This document shows positions 5,620-10,240 of a stretch of 10,240 nucleotides of DNA, piece by piece. The DNA comes from an uncultured Collinsella sp. GTDB lineage: Bacteria; Actinomycetota; Coriobacteriia; Coriobacteriales; Coriobacteriaceae. A program made the translations under genes and the position numbers. The stretch spans positions 1 to 10,240 of the forward strand of contig CABUUE010000037.1 of the NCBI GenBank assembly GCA_902494685.1, written 5' to 3'. Positions within the stretch are counted from its first letter, which is position 1; each line of letters starts with the position of its first letter. The notes below the pieces were generated by a model that did no database searches, was not told the origin of the DNA, and saw nothing but the letters and a program-made list of their open reading frames with translations.

Positions 5620-6705
5620 TTATTCCTCTTTGGCAAGATCGAACGTCACCGTGATGCGATCACGCGAAACGCGAATCTTAGGGTCGCCGCACAGATTGAG
5701 GTAATACCGGGCAGCGAGGTTGTTAAAGTCACGCTCGACCGCACGCGAAAACTGCGCCATATCATCCTTGGCGATGCGAAGACCTCGACGGTCCTTGGCA
5801 AGATCGACGGGAGCCGGCGCATGCGAGGTGGAATCACGCTCGCGCAGCAGACGCGCGGTCACGCCGCGAACGGGCTTAATCTGTCCCGACAGAATACGGT
5901 GGGCAGTGCGCTCGGACATCTCGAGACCCAACCCGGAGCAGATCCGGATAAAGTCCTCGGCATCCGAGGCAAGGCCCAAACGATCGATAACCGGAAGCTC
6001 GCACTCGTCATCGATAAAGAGCAGGCGCGACGTATCGAGACGACTCGAAGCCTGAGCGTACAGGGTCGCAGCGATCTCGGACGGAGAACCCAGATACACA
6101 TCGCAGCAACGCAGCTCCTCAAGGGCAAACTCACAGGCTGCGCGAATGATGTTGTGGGGGCCGCGAGCACATACATAGCGGCCGTCTTCGTCTTTAACTG
6201 CCTGAGGCCAGCTCGACTGATCGGCGCGCTCACCCAAGCGATCGGTGGCAACGCACACCTTAAACGCGGAACCCAAATCGACGCCCGATGTAACAACGCG
6301 CGCCTCATCCGTGTTCTGCTTGATAGAGAACAGCGCCATACCACGACCGTGAACACCCCAACGGTCCATTTTCATGCTCTCGAGCTTGGAAGTGACGCGG
6401 GCATCGAAGATACGCTCCTGCATATCCTGCGGTACACCCGAACCGTTATCCAGGAAGAGGAGGGTGCGAACACCCTCCTCCTTGGTCGTGGCAAGATAGA
6501 CCTTATCGGCTCCGGCATCGCGAGCATTACGCAGCATCTCGATGACAATGTCCTCTACATGCTGAATGTCATGCTTGGCCTGACGGCGCTCGGCCTCCGA
6601 AACGCGGAGGCGGACATACCCCTCGCCAAGGTTTTCCTCGACGCGAAGGTTGCCCTCCCCCGACATCGACGCGATAAATGAGATGAGCTCGCTCGCGTCG
6701 TTCAT
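5620..6705 (-). CDS. GHKL-type (HATPase) ATP-binding protein of unknown role
   Basis: The 361-residue protein carries a GHKL ATP-binding fold, as in Hsp90, MutL, gyrase B and histidine kinases. The N box is VIEMLRNARDAGA (54-66), with E56, N60 and D63 placed as expected for Mg-ATP binding. G1 is DNGSGVP (86-92) and G2 is GVHGRGMAL (117-125). SGVDLGSAFKV (140-150) may end the domain. There is no receiver domain, no histidine phosphoacceptor helix and no membrane segment, and the C-terminal 200 residues are not recognised. E56 with the GHGRG-like lid looks closer to ATPases such as MutL/Hsp90 than to histidine kinases, though this is only an impression. The ATG at 6705 begins one base after the rny stop (TAACATG) without a good ribosome site, so translation probably reinitiates from rny. 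This tight link suggests a task shared with RNase Y or SpoVS. An in-frame ATG at 6738 lies inside rny and is less likely. Confidence 0.88.
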   Translation of the reverse strand: MNDASELISFIASMSGEGNLRVEENLGEGYVRLRVSEAERRQAKHDIQHVEDIVIEMLRNARDAGADKVYLATTKEEGVRTLLFLDNGSGVPQDMQERIFDARVTSKLESMKMDRWGVHGRGMALFSIKQNTDEARVVTSGVDLGSAFKVCVATDRLGERADQSSWPQAVKDEDGRYVCARGPHNIIRAACEFALEELRCCDVYLGSPSEIAATLYAQASSRLDTSRLLFIDDECELPVIDRLGLASDAEDFIRICSGLGLEMSERTAHRILSGQIKPVRGVTARLLRERDSTSHAPAPVDLAKDRRGLRIAKDDMAQFSRAVERDFNNLAARYYLNLCGDPKIRVSRDRITVTFDLAKEE

Positions 6706-6706
6706 G

Positions 6707-8257
6707 TTATTTAGCGATATCGACGGCACGGCTCTCACGAATCACGACAACGCGCACCTGACCGGGATACTCCATCTCTTCCTCGATCTGGTGGGCGATA
6801 TCGTGCGCAAGCACCGTGGACTGGGCGTCGGAGATCTTGTCCGGCTGGACCATGACATGAACCTCGCGACCGGCCTGCATGGCATAGGTGCGCTCGACGC
6901 CGTCGTGAGAATTGGCGATCTCCTCGAGCTTCTCAAGACGCTTGATGTAGTTCTCGGCCGACTCGCGGCGGGCACCGGGACGAGAAGCGGAGACGGCATC
7001 GGCAGCCTGGACCAGAACGTCGAGCACCGTGTTGGGATCGACATCGGCATGATGGGCCTCGATCGCGTGGACGATAACGGGCTTCTCGCCATAACGGCGG
7101 GCAAGCTCAGCACCAATCACAGCATGCGGACCCTCAACGTCATGGTCGATGGCCTTACCCAGGTCGTGCAGAAGACCGGCGCGCTTGGCGGTCACAACGT
7201 CCAGACCAAGCTCGGAGGCCATGACGCCGCACAGGTCGGAAACCTCAAGCGAGTGCTGCAGAACGTTCTGACCAAACGAGGTACGGTAGCGCAGAGCGCC
7301 CAGGGTCTTGACGATCTCGGGATGCAGGTCGTGGATACCGGTATCGAAGGCGGCCTGCTCGCCGGCCTCGCGCACACGCTGCTGAACCAAATCGGCGGCC
7401 TTGTGATACATCTCCTCGATGCGGGCGGGGTGAATGCGACCGTCGGCAATGAGGTTCTCGAGCGCCACACGGGCGGTCTCACGACGGACCGGATCGAAGC
7501 TCGAAAGCACGACGGTCTCGGGAGTGTCGTCAATCACGAGGTTGACGCCGGACACCTGCTCAAAGGTGCGGATGTTGCGGCCCTCGCGACCAATAATGCG
7601 ACCCTTGAGGTCATCGGAGGGAATGTGAACAGAAGTGACGGTGACCTCGGCGGTATGGTCGGCGGCGCAACGCTGAATCGCCAGGGAGAGAATCTCCTGG
7701 GCGGTCTTATGGCACTCGGCGCGGACCTGCTGCTCGGACTCGCGGATGATGGTGGCCGCCTCGTGGGTAACCTCGCCGCGGACCTTGTCGAGCAACTCCT
7801 TGTGAGCGTCCTCACGCGTAAGGTCGGCAATACGCTCGAGCTCTGAGGTCTGCCTGGCGCAGAGCTCCTCAAGCTCGCGAGAGCGCTTCTCGACCTGACC
7901 GGCCTGGCTGGACAATTGATGCTCGCGTTTATCGAGCGCATCGTTGCGACGATCGAGCGACTCCTCGCGCTGCATCACGCGGTTTTCGAGCGTGCGAATC
8001 TCACTCTTACGCTGCTTGTCCTCGGCCTCGGCGGCCTGCTTGTTCTTGATGATCTCTTCCTTAGCCTCGAGCAGAGCCTCTTTTTTGAGGGTCTCGGCTT
8101 GACGCTTTGCATCACCGATCAGGGACTCTGCCTGCGCGTGTGCCGACTGAATCTTTTCGTCGGCCTCGTGAAGACTACCCTGCTTGGCGGTGCGCATGTA
8201 GGCAATGGCGGCGATGGCACCCAAAACGAGGCCAACGAGCGCTGCAATGATAGGCAT
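6707..8257 (-). CDS. rny: RNase Y, membrane-anchored endoribonuclease
   Basis: RNase Y starts mRNA decay in many Gram-positive bacteria and also matures some RNAs; it sits at the membrane. The 516-residue protein is very close to the 520 of B. subtilis. It has an N-terminal membrane helix (about 3-21), a long charged coiled coil (about 30-185), a KH domain with GRIIGREGRNIR (219-230), and an HD domain with H335 (QHSLEV) and the H364-D365 pair in LLHDLGKA. The C-terminal region ends RVVVIRESRAVDIAK. The start is the ATG at 8257: AAGGAG (8268-8263) lies 5 bases upstream. A GTG at 8263 overlaps that ribosome site and is rejected. It has its own promoter at 8424-8452 and a structured leader of about 160 bases. 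The stop is one base from the next start. Confidence 0.97.
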   Translation of the reverse strand: MPIIAALVGLVLGAIAAIAYMRTAKQGSLHEADEKIQSAHAQAESLIGDAKRQAETLKKEALLEAKEEIIKNKQAAEAEDKQRKSEIRTLENRVMQREESLDRRNDALDKREHQLSSQAGQVEKRSRELEELCARQTSELERIADLTREDAHKELLDKVRGEVTHEAATIIRESEQQVRAECHKTAQEILSLAIQRCAADHTAEVTVTSVHIPSDDLKGRIIGREGRNIRTFEQVSGVNLVIDDTPETVVLSSFDPVRRETARVALENLIADGRIHPARIEEMYHKAADLVQQRVREAGEQAAFDTGIHDLHPEIVKTLGALRYRTSFGQNVLQHSLEVSDLCGVMASELGLDVVTAKRAGLLHDLGKAIDHDVEGPHAVIGAELARRYGEKPVIVHAIEAHHADVDPNTVLDVLVQAADAVSASRPGARRESAENYIKRLEKLEEIANSHDGVERTYAMQAGREVHVMVQPDKISDAQSTVLAHDIAHQIEEEMEYPGQVRVVVIRESRAVDIAK

Positions 8258-8262
8258 GCTCA

Positions 8263-8268
8263 CTCCTT
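8263..8268 (-). promoter_or_regulatory. rny ribosome binding site
   Basis: AAGGAG ends 5 bases before the ATG at 8257. It decides against the GTG at 8263, whose first base is part of this motif. Confidence 0.85.
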
Positions 8269-8292
8269 TTTATGGATTCGTTACACAGCAAA

Positions 8293-8318
8293 GCGAACCG
8301 TCCTTACGAACGGCTCGC
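8293..8318 (-). other. Stem-loop in the rny leader
   Basis: On the minus strand GCGAGCCGT pairs with ACGGTTCGC over 9 bp around an 8-base loop. One pair is G-U in the minus-strand RNA but would be A-C in plus-strand RNA, so the hairpin is fully paired only in the rny transcript. A short TTTG follows, too weak to be called an intrinsic terminator. It ends 25 bases before the rny ribosome site and could affect stability or translation. Confidence 0.55.
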
Positions 8319-8369
8319 GACATTTGAGTAATATGGGCGCAGCTTATGCGGGTCGGATACAGATAAACA

Positions 8370-8394
8370 TATAAACAAACTCATCACAGATGAG
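8370..8394 (-). other. Stem-loop followed by T-rich tract in the rny leader, possible attenuator
   Basis: CTCATC and GATGAG form a 6-bp stem with loop TGT (8394-8380), extended by one G-U pair. It is followed on the minus strand by TTTGTTTATAT. It lies about 25 bases after the predicted transcription start. The stem is short and only half GC, so it would be a weak terminator; premature termination or a processing site are both possible. Confidence 0.4.
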
Positions 8395-8423
8395 CACATA
8401 TCACAAAGCAAATGACGGTATTT

Positions 8424-8452
8424 ATCCTACGTTGAACCGCAACAACTGTCAA
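8424..8452 (-). promoter_or_regulatory. Sigma-70-type promoter of rny
   Basis: A perfect TTGACA (8452-8447) is followed by a 17-base spacer and TAGGAT (8429-8424), four of six matches including the key first two bases and last two. Transcription should start near 8417, giving a leader of about 160 bases. No LexA box is seen, so rny and the genes after it are not expected to be SOS-controlled. Confidence 0.75.
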
Positions 8453-8510
8453 ATAAACGCACCCGGCACGGCGCCAATCGAGCGGTGAACGGCAGCGGCG
8501 TAACGGGTGC
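8451..8510 (-). terminator. Candidate terminator of the recA-recX operon
   Basis: Just after the recX stop, GCACCCG (8510-8504) can pair with CGGGTGC (8465-8459), followed by GTTTATTT (8458-8451). The 38 bases between are GC-rich and can form inner pairs such as CGCC with GGCG. The perfect 7-bp outer stem plus T-rich tail suggests a terminator with an extended hairpin. Its T tract abuts and partly overlaps the rny -35 box. Confidence 0.5.
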
Positions 8511-8515
8511 TATGC

Positions 8516-9208
8516 TTACACGGCACACTCCTCGCTTAAGGCATCGAGACGTGCCCTAACGGCATCGGCGGCGATGTGATACGAGAAACCTTTACCCATC
8601 AAAAACCTGACGAGCTTTTCGAATGCACGGACCTCGGGGACGCGACGTTTAGCGAGCAAGGCCGAAGCGCGGGCCAAGTCGTCATCCACGGCAAAATATG
8701 CCTCGGGATACCCGGGGATATCGTCAAGCACGACATGACGACGCTTGAGCTCAACCTCGATCTTGCGCTGTCCCCAGCCGCGACGTTTGCGCTCTTCGAT
8801 AAAGTACGAGCAAAAACGGTTCTCGTCCAAAAACCGATACTCGGTCGCTCGAGCAACCGCAAAATCGATCGCGGGCTGTCGAAAGCCATAGCGCGCCAAC
8901 TTATCGCGCACCTCGCCTGTGGCATGATCGCGGCGCGAAAGCATCTCGGTCACCATGGTGAGCGCACATTTACGTTCGATAAGCTGCACCGCCTCACGAA
9001 AGTCATCCCAATCACAGGGAAGATCGGGGCGGTTCTTAACGTACAGGCGCGCCACGCGCACAGGAATCCAAATGGAACGTTCATAACCGTTCTCGAGATC
9101 GCAATCGATATGCGCGCAGGGCTTTTTAGACGCATAACCGCTCGAGAACGAGGAGGCCGCCTTCTTATCGGGAAAGACGACCGTGGCCTCGGTCACCGTA
9201 TACGACAT
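8516..9208 (-). CDS. recX: RecX, regulator of RecA
   Basis: RecX binds RecA filaments and usually restrains RecA strand exchange and coprotease activity. The 230-residue protein has the three RecX-type helical repeats: TEMLSRRDHATGEVRDKL (87-104) with the following YGF; then FLDENRFCSYFIEERKRRGW (126-145) continuing to ELKRRHV (153-159); and finally VDDDLARASALLAKRR (174-189) through YHIAADAVRARL (210-221). The first 80 residues are an N-terminal extension with four cysteines (C31, C36, C65, C81) and no recognised domain. The ATG at 9208 lies 11 bases after the recA stop, with only a weak GGAT-like ribosome site, so recX probably shares the recA transcript. The placement directly after recA is typical of the family and supports the call. 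A start further inside cannot be excluded. Confidence 0.92.
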   Translation of the reverse strand: MSYTVTEATVVFPDKKAASSFSSGYASKKPCAHIDCDLENGYERSIWIPVRVARLYVKNRPDLPCDWDDFREAVQLIERKCALTMVTEMLSRRDHATGEVRDKLARYGFRQPAIDFAVARATEYRFLDENRFCSYFIEERKRRGWGQRKIEVELKRRHVVLDDIPGYPEAYFAVDDDLARASALLAKRRVPEVRAFEKLVRFLMGKGFSYHIAADAVRARLDALSEECAV

Positions 9209-9219
9209 GTCGGCATCCG

Positions 9220-10240
9220 CTACTCGTCGTCATCGTCGAGCATCGCGGAGCCATCGATGGCGTACAGCTCATCAAACTCCTCGGGGGCGGGCTGGTCGGT
9301 CAACTCAACCTCCGAGGGGGCATCATCGTCATACTCAAGACCGCAGGCAAGGCGAACCTTGTGCTCGATCTCGTCAGCGCAATCGGGGTGCTCGCGCAGG
9401 AACGTCTTGGCGGCCTCGCGACCATTGCCGAGCTTGTCCTCGCCATAGGCAAACCAGGACCCCATCTTTTTGCAAATGCCGCACTCGACGGCCATATCCA
9501 GAATCGAGCCCTCTTTGGAGATGCCGGTGCCGTACATGATGTCAAACTCAGCCGAGCGGAACGGAGCGGCCACCTTGTTCTTAACGACCTTGGCACGCAC
9601 GCGATTGCCGATAACCTCGTCCTTGAGCTTGATGGTATCGATTTTGCGAATATCGATTCGCACGGAAGAGAAGAACTTGAGCGCGCGACCGCCCGTGGTG
9701 GTCTCGGGGTTACCGAACATGACGCCGATCTTCTCGCGCAATTGGTTAATGAAGATGCAGGTCGTGTTGGACTTGGAAAGCGAGCCGGCAAGCTTGCGGA
9801 GTGCCTGGCTCATCAAGCGAGCCTGCAGACCCACCGTCGTGTCACCGATCTCGCCCTCGATTTCGGCACGCGGAGTCAAGGCGGCAACAGAGTCGACGAC
9901 GATGGCGTCGATGGCACCGGAGCGCACAAGCATATCGACGATCTCGAGCGCCTGCTCGCCTGTGTCGGGCTGGGAAATCAGGACCTCGTCGATATCGACG
10001 CCGATGCGCGCAGCATAGGTGGGATCAAGCGCGTGCTCGGCATCGATAAATGCAACGACACCACCCATGGCCTGCGCTTCTGCAAGGATCTCGAGCGAAA
10101 GCGTCGTCTTACCGGAGGACTCGGGGCCATAAATCTCGACGATACGGCCGCGCGGAACGCCGCCGATACCCAAGGCGGCATCGAGCGCCAGAGAGCCCGT
10201 CGGAATAGCCTCGACCTCGAGCTCGGGACCGCCGTCGCCA
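9220..10240 (-). CDS. recA: RecA recombinase (5' end outside the window)
   Basis: RecA forms filaments on single-stranded DNA, carries out strand exchange and triggers LexA self-cleavage. The visible 339 residues lack about the first 30, judged from the E. coli position of Walker A. In frame from the window edge one reads GPELEVEAIPTGSLALDAAL. Walker A GPESSGKTT is at 10128-10102. Walker B is IVVDS, and the L2 region is FINQLREKIGVMFGNPETTT with GGRALKF after it. The C-terminal domain is followed by a long acidic tail ending DGSAMLDDDDE, which in other RecAs tempers activity. The frame is open throughout, with no intein. Frames that begin at 10173 use an internal TTG and are not the true start. 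The promoter lies outside the window, so SOS control cannot be judged here. Confidence 0.97.
   Translation of the reverse strand, partial: GDGGPELEVEAIPTGSLALDAALGIGGVPRGRIVEIYGPESSGKTTLSLEILAEAQAMGGVVAFIDAEHALDPTYAARIGVDIDEVLISQPDTGEQALEIVDMLVRSGAIDAIVVDSVAALTPRAEIEGEIGDTTVGLQARLMSQALRKLAGSLSKSNTTCIFINQLREKIGVMFGNPETTTGGRALKFFSSVRIDIRKIDTIKLKDEVIGNRVRAKVVKNKVAAPFRSAEFDIMYGTGISKEGSILDMAVECGICKKMGSWFAYGEDKLGNGREAAKTFLREHPDCADEIEHKVRLACGLEYDDDAPSEVELTDQPAPEEFDELYAIDGSAMLDDDDE

Noticed and set aside
5821..6681. A 286-codon plus-strand open frame opposite the GHKL ATPase gene
   Set aside because: The minus strand encodes recognisable GHKL motifs across the same stretch; the plus frame has none.
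6650..7846. A 398-codon open frame on the plus strand opposite rny
   Set aside because: Antisense shadow of rny, with repetitive Gly/Asp/Leu composition produced by the opposite strand and no credible start.
8576..9448. A 290-codon plus-strand open frame opposite recX and the recA end
   Set aside because: It spans two real minus-strand genes and their junction, ends in a serine-rich low-complexity stretch, and matches nothing.

Overview
The window reads as chromosomal housekeeping DNA from a moderately high-GC bacterium. It is probably an actinobacterium of the Coriobacteriia, perhaps Collinsella. That placement is an inference from base composition, the CGAAC...GTTCG type of LexA operator, and spoVS next to rny, and was not checked by any search. 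No mobile element, CRISPR array, tRNA or rRNA is visible.

Layout, left to right. Positions 1-71 hold the first codons of a leftward gene that runs off the window. Positions 72-231 are a divergent SOS control region with three LexA boxes; one box lies between the -35 and -10 of the leftward promoter. lexA (232-876, +) follows, coupled through TAATG to a membrane acyltransferase-like gene (876-1580, +). The rest is leftward. hflX, miaA and miaB form a tightly coupled run (1565-5162) with spoVS just upstream (5228-5545). Before these lie a GHKL-type ATPase gene (5620-6705) and rny, encoding RNase Y (6707-8257). A 258-base gap holds the rny promoter and leader with two stem-loops, and a candidate terminator for the operon before it. 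recX (8516-9208) and recA (9220 to beyond the window) close the region.

Functionally, the window combines SOS and recombination genes (lexA, recA, recX, probably the left-edge gene) with RNA turnover, tRNA modification and ribosome rescue (rny, miaB, miaA, hflX). The order recA - rny - spoVS - miaB - miaA - hflX - lexA resembles that in Bacillus subtilis, but the GHKL ATPase sits where B. subtilis has ymdB. The least understood elements are this ATPase, the acyltransferase coupled to lexA, the left-edge SOS gene, and the structured rny leader.
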